Part shown: positions 18,908 to 27,647 of the stretch, piece by piece
Layout of the letters: each line of letters opens with the position of its first letter
How positions within the stretch are numbered: position 1 is the first letter of the stretch
Assembly: GCF_000731095.1 (NCBI RefSeq)
Contig: NZ_JMTZ01000014.1
Span: 1 to 64,000 of the forward strand
Length of the DNA stretch: 64,000 bases
Direction of reading: 5' to 3'
DNA from: Lysobacter antibioticus
GTDB lineage: Bacteria > Pseudomonadota > Gammaproteobacteria > Xanthomonadales > Xanthomonadaceae
Position numbers and translations under genes: made by a program
Notes under the pieces: model-generated
What the model saw: only the letters and a program-made list of their open reading frames with translations
The model's database searches: none
Told to the model about the DNA's origin: nothing

Positions 18908-19834
18908 TCAATACTTCGGAATCGAAGCGTCCAGGTCGGCCCAGGCGTCGATGCCGCCTTCGATGTTGTAGACCTCGCGGAAACCGAGCTGGCGGAAGTG
19001 CTCGGCGGCCTGGGCGCTGCGGCCGCCGTGGTGGCACAGGAACGCCAGCGGGGTGTCCTTGGGCAGGCCTTCGAGGGCATCGGTGCCGCCGTCGAAGGTG
19101 TCGAAGGCGATGCCGATGCGGGCGATCGCGCGTTCGTCGGCGGGGCGCACGTCGACCACGCGCAGCGAGCCTTCGCCGGCGCGCGCGAGCGCCTGCTCGG
19201 GCGCGATCGGCTTCACCGCCGGCGGCGCGTTGGGGTTGGTGATGACCAGGCCGCGGCCGCGTTCGTCGTCGGCCCAGTCGATGCTCACGCCGTCGGCGCG
19301 GCGGGCGTTGATCCAGTCGGTCTGCACGCGCACGCCTTCGGCTTCGACCGCAATGGCGTTGGCATCGACCGGCGCCAACTGCAAACGCACGTTATGGCGC
19401 GCGTCGACTTCGAGCTGCACCGCGTAGTTGTCGCCGGCATTGGCCACCGCGTCGCGCAGCATCTGCGCCGCGGCCGGGGTGATCGTGAGCTTCGGCGGGC
19501 TGCGGTCCGGTGTGGGCAGGCCGAGCAGCCCGTGCAGTTCGCCGCTGCCGGCCATCTGCTCGATGATGTCGCTGCCGCCGACCAGTTGCGCGTCGACATA
19601 CAGCTGCGGGATCGTCGGCCACTCGCCGTATTGCTTGATGCCCTCGCGGATCTCCGGGTCGGCCAGCACGTCGACATGGGCATAACCCTGCGGCAGCAGC
19701 GCGTTGAGCGCGCCGGAGGCCTTGGCCGAGAAGCCGCACTGCGGCGCGGTGGGGCCGCCCTTCATGAACAGAACGACGCGGTTGGACTGGAGCAGGGTTT
19801 CGATGCGCGAACGCAGGGCAGGGTCGAGGGACAT
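18908..19834 (-). CDS. grxD: Monothiol glutaredoxin Grx4 fused to HesB-like and rhodanese domains
   Basis: The 308-aa protein is about three times the size of a simple GrxD. Residues 1-105 form a monothiol glutaredoxin with the active site CGFS (Cys33) and WPTIPQLYV. Residues 112-205 resemble the A-type Fe-S carrier fold (LTITPAAAQMLRDAV ... ITNPNAPP) but lack all the usual cysteines. Residues 210-308 form a rhodanese domain with the loop CHHGGRS and a C-terminal EVYNIEGGIDAW. It probably binds [2Fe-2S] with glutathione and takes part in Fe-S trafficking; the rhodanese may supply sulfur. A terminator-like hairpin follows. Confidence 0.9.
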   Translation of the reverse strand: MSLDPALRSRIETLLQSNRVVLFMKGGPTAPQCGFSAKASGALNALLPQGYAHVDVLADPEIREGIKQYGEWPTIPQLYVDAQLVGGSDIIEQMAGSGELHGLLGLPTPDRSPPKLTITPAAAQMLRDAVANAGDNYAVQLEVDARHNVRLQLAPVDANAIAVEAEGVRVQTDWINARRADGVSIDWADDERGRGLVITNPNAPPAVKPIAPEQALARAGEGSLRVVDVRPADERAIARIGIAFDTFDGGTDALEGLPKDTPLAFLCHHGGRSAQAAEHFRQLGFREVYNIEGGIDAWADLDASIPKY

Positions 19835-19964
19835 GGAGGTCAGCCGGGCGGGAATAGGGGCAAGGTGGGGGCGGGCAGTCTACGTCGCAAGGTAGGATGC
19901 GGCATCCGCCGGCGTCTCGGGCTGCCGCGGAGCCCCTCCCGACCGTCGGAACCGCCCGCTGCGT

Positions 19965-20750
19965 ATGAACGGCATCCTCGTCACCCACCGTCCTCCGCGC
20001 CGCCCGGGCGTCTGGTTGTGGCTGTTCCTCGGCTCGCAGCTGCTGATGGTCGCTTTGTGGGCGCGCTACGGATGGACCGTCGGCCTGCCGGCCCTGCTGC
20101 TGAGCCACGGGGCGATGGTCTGGGGCACCCTGTGGCCGCGCTCGCGTCTGTTCAGCCCGGTGCTGTCGCGGCTGCCGACCCGCGAACGCGTGGTCTGGCT
20201 GACCATCGACGACGGCCCCTCCGACGACACCCTGGCCCTGCTCGACCTGCTCGATGAGCACCAGGCCAAGGCCACCTTCTTCGTGGTCGCGCAGCGCGCC
20301 GAACGACGCGCCGACTTGCTGCGCGAGATCGTCCGCCGCGGCCACGACCTGGGCAACCACAGCGCCAGCCATCCTTCGGCGCGGTTCTGGATGTTGGGGC
20401 CGGCGGCGATGGCCGCCGAGATCGGCGGCGCCCAGGCGCGCTTGCAGGCCTTGATCCCCGGCCTGCGCCTGCGCTGGTTTCGGGCCGTGGTGGGCATGGC
20501 CAATCCGTTCACCGCGCAACCGTTGAGCGCGCACGGTTTGATCCGGGTGGCGTGGAGCGCGCGCGGTTTCGACGCGGTCGCGGCCGACCCGGCCACGGTG
20601 GTGGCGCGGATCGAAAAAGACTTGGCGCCGGGCGCGATCGTGTTGATGCACGAAGGCGCGGGTCACCGGCGCAATGTCGAGACCATGGCGGTGTTGTTGC
20701 GGCGTTTGCGCGAGCTGGATTACCGCTGCGTGGTGCCGTCGGTCGAATGA
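19965..20750 (+). CDS. Membrane-anchored polysaccharide deacetylase (NodB domain)
   Basis: The 261-aa protein has one or two N-terminal transmembrane segments (about residues 16-34 and 38-55), then a NodB homology domain. Motif 1, TIDDGPSDDT, gives the catalytic and metal-binding Asp pair. Motif 2, HSASHPS, provides the two metal-binding His. LAPGAIVLMHEG is near the C-terminus. It would de-N-acetylate or O-deacetylate a cell-surface polysaccharide in the periplasm; the substrate cannot be told. It stands alone, divergent from grxD. Confidence 0.85.
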   Translation: MNGILVTHRPPRRPGVWLWLFLGSQLLMVALWARYGWTVGLPALLLSHGAMVWGTLWPRSRLFSPVLSRLPTRERVVWLTIDDGPSDDTLALLDLLDEHQAKATFFVVAQRAERRADLLREIVRRGHDLGNHSASHPSARFWMLGPAAMAAEIGGAQARLQALIPGLRLRWFRAVVGMANPFTAQPLSAHGLIRVAWSARGFDAVAADPATVVARIEKDLAPGAIVLMHEGAGHRRNVETMAVLLRRLRELDYRCVVPSVE

Positions 20751-20793
20751 GGCGCGGCGTGGGCCGATCGGCCCGCGCTCAGATCGGCTGGTT

Positions 20794-20867
20794 CGCGGTC
20801 GCGACTCGCGTCGCTCCTACTCCAAAGCCGCGTTCCAAGGGTAGGAGCGGCGCAAGCCGCGACCGCG
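20794..20867. repeat. Paired REP palindromes (BIME-like)
   Basis: Left copy 20794-20820 (CGCGGTCGCGACTCGCGTCG...) and right copy 20841-20867 (GTAGGAGCGGCGCAAGCCGC...) face each other across a 20-bp spacer, between convergent genes. Confidence 0.8.
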
Positions 20868-20891
20868 ATCTATCGCACTACCGCGCAAGCC

Positions 20892-21587
20892 TCACTCTGC
20901 ACGCGCCGCCACGATCCGCCAGTTGTTGAATGGCGTGCGTCCGAACAGCGGCGTGAACTCGACTTCGAGCCCGGCCTCGCGCAAACGTGCGCGCAAGGCT
21001 TCGCCGTTGGGGTAATAACGCGGCATGGCATTCATCCAGCCCAGTGCGCGCGAGAACAGGTCGACCGCGAGGGTGATGCGCGCCCGGTGGGTGCCGTCGT
21101 CGAGGCCGGTGCGGATCACCAGGCGAGCGCCCGGGGTCAGCATCGCGATCATGGCGTCGATCGCCCGTGCCTGCGCCGGGTAGGGAATGAACTGCAACAC
21201 GTCGAGCATCACCACGCTGCCGCGATGCTCGGGCACTTCGTGAGCGAGGTCGACGGTTTCGAACACGGCCTGATCCAGGCCGACCCGCGCCGCGGCGCGG
21301 GTGGCACGGCGGATCTTGGCCGCATCGCTGTCGACGCCGCGGTAGGGTAGGCGGATGCCGTCGGCGAGCAAGGTGTGGGCGAGCAGACCGAGGCCGCAGC
21401 CCAAGTCCAGCAGCGGCGCGCGGGTGCCGCGCAAGGCCGCGCTGACGCCCGGATAGAGCGGATCGCTGCCGAGCTTGGCGCGGCTGTAGTAATAGTCCCA
21501 GCGATTGCCGAGCGGATGCTCGGGTAGATAGGCGCGCGCGATGCGGTCCGCCTGTCCGTGGGCCATGGCTTGTACCGCTTCGTTCAT
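20892..21587 (-). CDS. Class I SAM-dependent methyltransferase
   Basis: The 231-aa protein has a SAM-binding motif I LLDLGCGLGLLAHTLL (about residues 61-76), the acidic YRGVDSD motif and a post-motif VVMLDVLQFIPY. The N-terminal YYYSRAKLGSDPLYP is shared with small-molecule methyltransferases found next to biosynthesis genes. ATG 21587 begins MNEAVQAM; the longer open frame upstream is not conserved-looking. It precedes no obvious partner apart from the esterase upstream on the same strand. Confidence 0.82.
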   Translation of the reverse strand: MNEAVQAMAHGQADRIARAYLPEHPLGNRWDYYYSRAKLGSDPLYPGVSAALRGTRAPLLDLGCGLGLLAHTLLADGIRLPYRGVDSDAAKIRRATRAAARVGLDQAVFETVDLAHEVPEHRGSVVMLDVLQFIPYPAQARAIDAMIAMLTPGARLVIRTGLDDGTHRARITLAVDLFSRALGWMNAMPRYYPNGEALRARLREAGLEVEFTPLFGRTPFNNWRIVAARAE

Positions 21588-21730
21588 TGCTGGTCCGGAC
21601 TCCGTGCGCGGCCGTGCCGCCGCCGGCAGTTTGGCATTCCAGGGGCGCCGGTGCTCGGCGGTCGCCGCGCGGCGTCGCAAAGCACATCGTGGGCGGCGAG
21701 GCGATGCGCGCCGCCGCCGCTGTGCCGGGT

Positions 21731-22351
21731 TCAGTCCGCGCGCGAGGCCAGCAGCCGCTGCGCCACCGGCACGGCCAGCTCAGCCCACTGCGTATACATC
21801 GCCGCCGACGGATGCAGGCCGTCCTCGGCGACCATCGCCGCTTCGCTGCCGCGTGCGCGCGAGACCGGGGTGATGTCGACGAAGGCGACGCCGTGCCGCG
21901 TGCAGATCTCGCGCGCGGCCTGGTTGAAGACATCGAGTTCGGCACCGATCGTCGCCGGGCCGCGCTGGTCGCTGGCGCCGAACGGGGTCGCGCCCCAGTC
22001 GGGGATCGACAACACCAGCACGCGGTCGGCGCGGCCGTGGGCGTAGCGGATCGCGCGTTCGAGCAATTCGCGGAACTCGCCGGCGTACTGCGGCGCGCTG
22101 CGGCCGCGGTATTGGTTGTTGACGCCGATCAACAGACTGACGAAATCCCACTGCCCCAACGGTTCGGCCAGGTCCAGCGCGAGCGCGAGCTCGTCGGTGG
22201 TCCAGCCGGTGGTCGCGATGATGCGCGGGTCGGCCAGGCCGATGCCGCGCTCGCGCAGGGCGTTCGCCATCTGCAGCGGCCAGCGCCCGGCCTCGGGCAC
22301 GGCTTCGCCGATGGTGTAGCTGTCGCCGAGCGCGAGATAGGACAGCGTCAT
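21731..22351 (-). CDS. SGNH/GDSL hydrolase
   Basis: The 206-aa protein carries all SGNH blocks: Ser in LALGDSYTIGE (block I), a Gly region, Asn in LLIGVNNQYRG (block III), and the Asp/His dyad in AEDGLHPSAAMY (block V). It has no signal peptide and so is probably cytoplasmic. The substrate is unknown (ester, thioester or acyl group). It starts eight bases after the aminotransferase stop on the same strand, so the two are likely co-transcribed. Confidence 0.9.
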   Translation of the reverse strand: MTLSYLALGDSYTIGEAVPEAGRWPLQMANALRERGIGLADPRIIATTGWTTDELALALDLAEPLGQWDFVSLLIGVNNQYRGRSAPQYAGEFRELLERAIRYAHGRADRVLVLSIPDWGATPFGASDQRGPATIGAELDVFNQAAREICTRHGVAFVDITPVSRARGSEAAMVAEDGLHPSAAMYTQWAELAVPVAQRLLASRAD

Positions 22352-22358
22352 GCTTGCT

Positions 22359-23618
22359 TCATGCCACCGCGGCGCGTTGGGCCTCGACCTGGACGCCGCG
22401 TTCGGCGTAACGGTCGAGCACGCGTTCGATGCGCTGGAACACCTCGCGCACCTCGGCCGGCTGCGGCAGCAGGGTGACGCGGAAGTGGTTGCGATAGGGC
22501 ACGTTGAAGCTCGAGCCCGGCACCACCAGCACGTCTTCGGTTTCGAGCAGTTCCAGCGCGAACCTGTGGTCGTCGAAGCCCTGCGCGGCGGCGCCGACCA
22601 CGGCCGGGAACGCGTACAGGGCGCCGGCCGGGGCGACCAGTTCCAGATGCTGGCTGGCTTCGACCGACTCGATCACCGCGCGGCGCGCTTCGTACAGGCG
22701 TCCGCCCGGCTCGCACAGCGGGGTGATGGTGTCTTCGCCGTTGAGCGCGGCTTCGATGGCGAACTGGCCCGGCACGTTGGCGCACAGGCGCAGCGCGCCG
22801 AGCAGGTCCATGGCGTGGTGGAAGTCGCCGCTGGCGACCGGGTCGCCCGACAGCACCGCCCAACCCACGCGCCAGCCGCAGGCGCGGTGCACCTTGGACA
22901 GGCCGCCGAAGCTCAGGCAGGGCAGGTCGCCGGCGATCGGCGCGACCGGGGTGAACTGGGCGCCGTCGTAGAGGATCGAGTCGTAGATCTCGTCGCACAT
23001 CAGCAGCAGCTTGTGGCGCGCGGCGATCGCGACGATACGTTCGATCAGCTCGCGCGGATAGGCCGCGCCGGTCGGGTTGTTCGGGTTGATCAGCACGATC
23101 GCGCGGGTGCGGCTGGAGATGAGTTGTTCGATCTCGTCCGGGTCGGGCAGGAAGCCGTTCTCGGGCTGGCAGCGGTAATACACCGGGCGGCCGTCGTTGA
23201 GGATGGTCGCGGCCGACCACAGCGGGTAATCGGGCGAGGGCAGCAGCACTTCGTCGCCGGGATTGAGCAGGGCGCGCAGCGACAGGTCGATCAGCTCGCT
23301 GACGCCGTTGCCGACGAACACCCGCTCGGGCGAGGCGTTGGGCGTGCCGCGGCGCTTGTGGAACGCGGCGATGGCTTCGCGCGCGGCCGGCAAGCCCTGC
23401 TGATGGGTATAGGGGTCGGTGTTGGCGATGTGGTCGGCGATCGCGCGCTGCAGGTGTTCGGGCGCGCGGAAGCCGAAGGCGCCGGGGTTGCCGATGTTGA
23501 GCTTGATCTGCTTGCGCCCCTGGGCCTCCAACTCACGGGCTCGCCGGGCCAGTTCACCGCGGATTTCGTAACGGACTTCGGACAGGCGTTCGCGGGTTTT
23601 CAGGGGCGGCAATGACAT
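22359..23618 (-). CDS. alaA: Pyridoxal phosphate aminotransferase, AlaA-like
   Basis: The 419-aa class I/II aminotransferase has the N-terminal YEIRGELARRARELE and LNIGNPGAFGF typical of AlaA (glutamate-pyruvate transaminase). The PLP lysine is in SFGGLSKVHRACGWRVGW. NPNNPTGA and CDEIYD are the other cofactor motifs, and the substrate arginine is in HFRVTLLP. AlaA makes alanine from pyruvate and glutamate. AlaC or an aspartate aminotransferase are alternatives, but the N-terminus favours AlaA. The SGNH hydrolase gene follows closely. Confidence 0.88.
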   Translation of the reverse strand: MSLPPLKTRERLSEVRYEIRGELARRARELEAQGRKQIKLNIGNPGAFGFRAPEHLQRAIADHIANTDPYTHQQGLPAAREAIAAFHKRRGTPNASPERVFVGNGVSELIDLSLRALLNPGDEVLLPSPDYPLWSAATILNDGRPVYYRCQPENGFLPDPDEIEQLISSRTRAIVLINPNNPTGAAYPRELIERIVAIAARHKLLLMCDEIYDSILYDGAQFTPVAPIAGDLPCLSFGGLSKVHRACGWRVGWAVLSGDPVASGDFHHAMDLLGALRLCANVPGQFAIEAALNGEDTITPLCEPGGRLYEARRAVIESVEASQHLELVAPAGALYAFPAVVGAAAQGFDDHRFALELLETEDVLVVPGSSFNVPYRNHFRVTLLPQPAEVREVFQRIERVLDRYAERGVQVEAQRAAVA

Positions 23619-23843
23619 CGGGGCAGGGCTGGGTAGAAGGAGAGACCCCCAGACTAGCTGAATCGGTCCGGCGAATCAGCCGGGGGCGGCGATTCCAGGC
23701 GCCCGCGATCTGCGCCGGCGCGCACGGAATGGCCGGGCCGGCGGCCCCGATCCCGGCCGCCGCCGCGTTCGCCGCCGGTCCGGAGGCCTGCGCCGAGGCC
23801 GAAACCCGCGTCCGGCCTATGTAGAATCGCGCCATGACCCTCG

Positions 23844-24992
23844 TTGCCCGCGCCTTTGACTCCTGAACTCGCTGCCTTGCAGGCGATCGGCTGGCCGATC
23901 ACGGCCGACGAGCCGTTGCCCGCCGACCCCGTCTGGCGCCAGGCGCTGCTCGACCACCCCCAGGCCCGCCCGGCGCGGGTGACCGAGCAGCACCGCAGCG
24001 GCTACGTCGTGTCCGAAGGGCCCGACAGCGGCTATCGGGTCGAGTCCCTGCCCGAATGGCAACGCCCGGCCAATTACAAGAAAGGCTCGGTCGCGCCCGA
24101 ACAGCGTCCCGGGGTCGGCGATTGGCTGCTGATCGACGGCGACGGCAGCGGCGGCAAGGTCGTCGCGCTGCTGCCGCGGTATAGCGCGATCAAGCGCGGC
24201 GCCGCCGGCGAGCATTACAAGCAGCAGCTGATCGCGGCGAACATCGACACGGTATTCATCGTGTGCGGTCTGGACGGGGACTTCAATCCGCGCCGGATCG
24301 AGCGCTATCTGCTGCTGGTGCGCGGCGGCGCCGAGCCGGTCGTGGTGCTGACCAAGGCCGACGAAGCCATCGCCGCCGACGAGAACGCGGTCGCCGACGC
24401 GATCGGCGCCTTGGCCGAACTGGCCGAGGGCGTGGCGATCCGCGCGGTCAACGCGCGCGACCGCGACGGCAGCGTCGCGGCGATGGCGCCGTGGCTGCAG
24501 CCGGGCCGCACCGTGGTGCTGGTGGGCTCCTCCGGCGCCGGCAAGTCGACCCTGACCAACAGCCTGCTCGGCATCGAGCGCATGAAGACCGGCGCGGTGC
24601 GCGAAAGCGATGCGCGCGGCCGCCACACCACCACCCATCGCGCCCTGATCCCGTTGCCGTCGGGCGCCTGCCTGATCGACACCCCGGGCATGCGCGAACT
24701 CAAGCCGACCGGCGAGGAAGACGTCGCCGAAAACTTCAGCGATGTCGAAGCCCTGGCCGAGCAGTGCAAGTTCCGCGATTGCACGCACGACCGCGAGCCC
24801 GGCTGCGCGGTGCGCGCAGCGATCGAGGGCGGCCGGCTCGCTCCGCAGCGTTTCGCCAGCTACCTGAAACTGCGCGACGAAGTCGCCGGTGCGGCCAATA
24901 AGCTGGCTAACCGGCGCGCGCAGAAAGCCGATGTGAAAGCGGTCGGCAAGGCGCCCAACAAGCGGCCGGACGTCAAGCATGGGCGCCGCTGA
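23844..24992 (+). CDS. rsgA: Ribosome small subunit-dependent GTPase A
   Basis: The 382-aa circularly permuted GTPase matures the 30S subunit. It has an N-terminal OB fold, then G4 (VVLTKAD) before G1 (GSSGAGKST) and G3 (DTPGMREL). The C-terminal zinc motif is CKFRDCTHDREPGC. No ATG fits the start: TTG 23844 and TTG 23856 are both in frame, the latter giving MTPELAALQAIGWP. A 10-codon ORF with ATG 23834 and TGA ending at 23866 overlaps this start in another frame and could couple translation. Confidence 0.92.
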   Translation: MPAPLTPELAALQAIGWPITADEPLPADPVWRQALLDHPQARPARVTEQHRSGYVVSEGPDSGYRVESLPEWQRPANYKKGSVAPEQRPGVGDWLLIDGDGSGGKVVALLPRYSAIKRGAAGEHYKQQLIAANIDTVFIVCGLDGDFNPRRIERYLLLVRGGAEPVVVLTKADEAIAADENAVADAIGALAELAEGVAIRAVNARDRDGSVAAMAPWLQPGRTVVLVGSSGAGKSTLTNSLLGIERMKTGAVRESDARGRHTTTHRALIPLPSGACLIDTPGMRELKPTGEEDVAENFSDVEALAEQCKFRDCTHDREPGCAVRAAIEGGRLAPQRFASYLKLRDEVAGAANKLANRRAQKADVKAVGKAPNKRPDVKHGRR

Positions 24993-25049
24993 GCGCTCGG
25001 GTTCAGTCGCAGGGCCGAGCGCAGACGGGATGTTTGCGCAGGCCGAACA

Positions 25050-25086
25050 GCAAATCCCCCCTGCCCCCCTTTTGCAAAGGGGGGAG
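25050..25086. repeat. GCAAATCCCCCC / CCCCCTTT palindromic repeat
   Basis: It has a CCCCCCTTTTGCAAAGGGGGG core preceded by CAAATCCCCCCTG. A facing inverted copy is at 25167-25202. Both lie in the 261-bp gap between rsgA and the QEGLA gene. The family also occurs at 36795-36832. Confidence 0.65.
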
Positions 25087-25166
25087 GTGTCTGGTGGGGT
25101 CAGTAGTTTGCCGAGGACTTTCGTGGCTGGCGATCGCGACGCCATCATCCACAAGCCCCTGCCGTT

Positions 25167-25202
25167 CCCCCCTTTGCAAAAGGGGGGCAGGGGGGATTTG
25201 CT
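25167..25202. repeat. Inverted partner copy of the GCAAATCCCCCC repeat
   Basis: It reads CCCCCCTTTGCAAAAGGGGG followed by GGGGATTTGCT, facing the copy at 25050. The pair could form a long hairpin in RNA. Confidence 0.65.
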
Positions 25203-25253
25203 CCTGCTCTCGCCTCTGCTCTCCACCGCGGAACACCCCCAAGGCCTCGCCGC

Positions 25254-26528
25254 ATGAGTCTGCTCAGCCCCAGCCTGCACAGCGAAATCCAGCACCACGC
25301 CGCGCTCGATGCGCGCATGGTGCGGGTCGCGCGCGGGATCAAGCTGCTGACCATGGCGAGTTGGCCGTCCGGCCTGGAAGTGCAGTTCCTCGACGACTAT
25401 GCGCGCGGCGTCGCGCTGCTGCCGGTCATCGAGTACCCGAAGTACGACTTCAGCGAAGCGCGCCGCGAACTCGAAGCCGTCGCCGCCGAAGCCGACCCGG
25501 ATCATCCGCTCGGCGAATACCTGATCGAATCGGCGCATTCCTGGGGCATCGCCGCGCAGTTGCTGGAATCGCTGGGCTCGACCGCGGTCACTGCCTACTC
25601 GGTGCAGTTGTTCGGCAAGCCCGATGCGGCGCTGCCCGGGCAGGGGCCGAGCACACGCGAGGCCGCCAACCATTTCATCTCGATCGCCAACGAGCTCGAC
25701 CGCGAGCTGATGTCGCCGGCCGAAACGGTCGAGATCTCCGCGACCGCCCTGAGCCTGCAACTGCAGCGCGACCTCGACGACTACTTCGACGCCCGCGTGA
25801 TCGAAGTCGTGCTCGACCCGGACCTGATCGCCAAGGCCGCGGCCGGCGCGACCCGCATCCGCCTGCGCAGCGGCGCGGCCTTCAGCGACTACGACCGCCA
25901 TCAGCTGCTGCAGCACGAAGCCTTCGTGCACTCGCTGACCGCGCTCAACGGCCGCGAACAACCGGTGCTGCCGAGCCTGGCACTATCGTCGCCGCGCACC
26001 ACCGCAACGCAAGAGGGCTTGGCGACCTTCGCCGAACAGATCACCGGCAGCATCGACATCGGCCGCATGAAGCGCCTGAGCCTGCGCATCGACGCGGTGG
26101 CGATGGCGCTCGATGGCGCCGACTTCATCCAGGTGTTCCGTTACTTCATCGACGCCGGCCAATCGCCGGCCGACAGCTTTGCCTCGGCTCAGCGCGTGTT
26201 CCGCGGCGTGCCGACGAACGGCGGCTCCGCCTTCACCAAGGATGCGGTCTATCTGCGCGGCCTGGTTGGCGTGCACACCTTCTTCCGCTGGGCCTTGCGC
26301 CAACAGAAGCTGCACCTGTGCCGCTGGTTGTTCGCCGGCAAGATGACCCTCGGCGACGTGCAGCGCTTCGAGCCCTTGTTCGACAGCGGCGTGCTGGCGC
26401 CGCCGCGCTGGATGCCGCCGTGGATCACCCGCGCGAACGGCTTGGCCGGGATGCTGGCGTTCTCGCTGTTCGCCAACCGCATCCGCCTGGACCAGATGGC
26501 CGAAGGCGATTTCAGCGAAATCGGTTGA
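25254..26528 (+). CDS. QEGLA-motif protein (DUF1704, MATCAP-like metallopeptidase fold)
   Basis: The 424-aa protein matches the family annotated as flavohemoglobin expression-modulating QEGLA motif protein. It has an HExxxH motif (LLQHEAFVHSL, about residue 221) and the signature TQEGLATFAEQ about 24 residues later. This is the layout of the MATCAP-type metallopeptidases that remove C-terminal tyrosine from eukaryotic tubulin. The bacterial target is unknown. ATG 25254 starts MSLLSPSLHSEIQHH. It stands alone between repeat clusters. Confidence 0.85.
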   Translation: MSLLSPSLHSEIQHHAALDARMVRVARGIKLLTMASWPSGLEVQFLDDYARGVALLPVIEYPKYDFSEARRELEAVAAEADPDHPLGEYLIESAHSWGIAAQLLESLGSTAVTAYSVQLFGKPDAALPGQGPSTREAANHFISIANELDRELMSPAETVEISATALSLQLQRDLDDYFDARVIEVVLDPDLIAKAAAGATRIRLRSGAAFSDYDRHQLLQHEAFVHSLTALNGREQPVLPSLALSSPRTTATQEGLATFAEQITGSIDIGRMKRLSLRIDAVAMALDGADFIQVFRYFIDAGQSPADSFASAQRVFRGVPTNGGSAFTKDAVYLRGLVGVHTFFRWALRQQKLHLCRWLFAGKMTLGDVQRFEPLFDSGVLAPPRWMPPWITRANGLAGMLAFSLFANRIRLDQMAEGDFSEIG

Positions 26529-26532
26529 AGAC

Positions 26533-26682
26533 GAGGAGTGAGTGGAGAGGAGTGAGGAGTGAGTAAGGGCAGAAACCTTAGTCTCACTCCACTCTCCCCG
26601 TCACCCGGCCAAGCGGCTATCGGTACGGCAAAGGGCAAGGCTCTGCTTTCGTTCACTCCTCACTCCTCCCCACTCACTCCTG
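26533..26682. repeat. GAGGAGTGAGT inverted repeat element
   Basis: The left arm at 26533-26564 (repeats of GAGGAGTGAGT) is inverted relative to the right arm at 26653-26682 (CACTCCTCACTCCTCC). It fills the space between the QEGLA gene and phbB. Related GTGAGGAGTGAG elements occur at 29001-29074 and, in three tandem copies, at 32581-33016. Confidence 0.65.
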
Positions 26683-26685
26683 GCT

Positions 26686-27426
26686 TCAAGCCATGTGCAG
26701 CCCGCCGTTGACCGCGTAATCCGCACCCGTCACGAAGGCCGCATCGTCGGAGGCCAACCACGCGCACAGGCTGGCGACTTCGTCCGGCTTGCCCAGGCGC
26801 CGCACCGGCACCGATGCGGCGAGCCGGTCGAGCACGTCCGGCGGAAACGCACTGATCGCGGCGCTGGCCACATAGCCCGGCGACACCGTGTTGACGGTGA
26901 CGCCGCGCGCGGCGAACTCTTGGGCCAGGGCGCGGGTGAAACCGTGCATCGCCGATTTGGCGGTGGCGTAGTTGACCTGGCCGATCTGGCCCTTCTGCGC
27001 GCTGACCGAGGCGATGTTGATGATCCGGCCCCAACCGCGCGCCGACATGCCGTCGATGACCTGCTTGGTGATGTTGAACAGGCTATGCAGATTGCCGGCC
27101 ATCACCGCGTTCCAGTCCTCGCGCGTCATCTGCCGGAACAGCACGTCGCGGGTGCCGCCGGCGTTGTTGACCAACACGTCGATCTCGCCGACCTCGGCCT
27201 TGACCTTGGCGAACGCGGCCAGGGTCGAGTCCCAGTCGGCGGCATTGCCTTCCGAGGCGATGAAGTCGAAACCCAGTTCGCGTTGTTCGCGCAGCCAGGC
27301 GGCCTTGCGCGGCGAATTGGGGCCGCAGCCGGCGACCACGGTGTGGCCGCCGAGGGCGAGCTTCTGGCAGATCGCGGTGCCGAGGCTGCCCATGCCGCTG
27401 GTGACGTAGGCGATGCGGAGTGTCAT
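26686..27426 (-). CDS. phbB: Acetoacetyl-CoA reductase (short-chain dehydrogenase)
   Basis: The 246-aa SDR reduces acetoacetyl-CoA to (R)-3-hydroxybutyryl-CoA with NADPH, the second step of polyhydroxybutyrate synthesis. The N-terminal glycine motif is TSGMGSLGTA, and GCGPNSPRK is typical of PhbB rather than FabG. NNAG, Ser in ASVSAQKGQ and the YATAK active site are all present. ATG 27426 is chosen from the family N-terminus. No phaA or phaC is in the window, so it may serve a different 3-ketoacyl substrate. Confidence 0.88.
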   Translation of the reverse strand: MTLRIAYVTSGMGSLGTAICQKLALGGHTVVAGCGPNSPRKAAWLREQRELGFDFIASEGNAADWDSTLAAFAKVKAEVGEIDVLVNNAGGTRDVLFRQMTREDWNAVMAGNLHSLFNITKQVIDGMSARGWGRIINIASVSAQKGQIGQVNYATAKSAMHGFTRALAQEFAARGVTVNTVSPGYVASAAISAFPPDVLDRLAASVPVRRLGKPDEVASLCAWLASDDAAFVTGADYAVNGGLHMA

Positions 27427-27475
27427 GGCGCGGTTCCTAGTGATGGACGAACGACGAAATGGGGCTATGACTTTC

Positions 27476-27638
27476 TGTAGGAGCGGCGCAAGCCGCGAGC
27501 AACCGAAGTGGTGGTCGAAAGCGTTCTGTTCGAAGCCAGGACAAACGGCGCAACCGATCAAACAGATGCTTGCTCCAGGCTTCGGCCGCTCCGCTCGCAT
27601 ACGTGACTGCGGTGGTCGCGGCTCACGCCACTCCTATA
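27476..27638. repeat. Two facing REP half-elements with a long spacer
   Basis: A left copy at 27476-27500 (TGTAGGAGCGGCGCAAGCCG) and an inverted right copy at 27614-27638 lie 113 bp apart, upstream of phbB and beyond the end of the transporter gene. The long spacer differs from the usual 20-40 bp; no gene is seen in it. Confidence 0.6.
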
Positions 27639-27647
27639 AAAGCCAGA

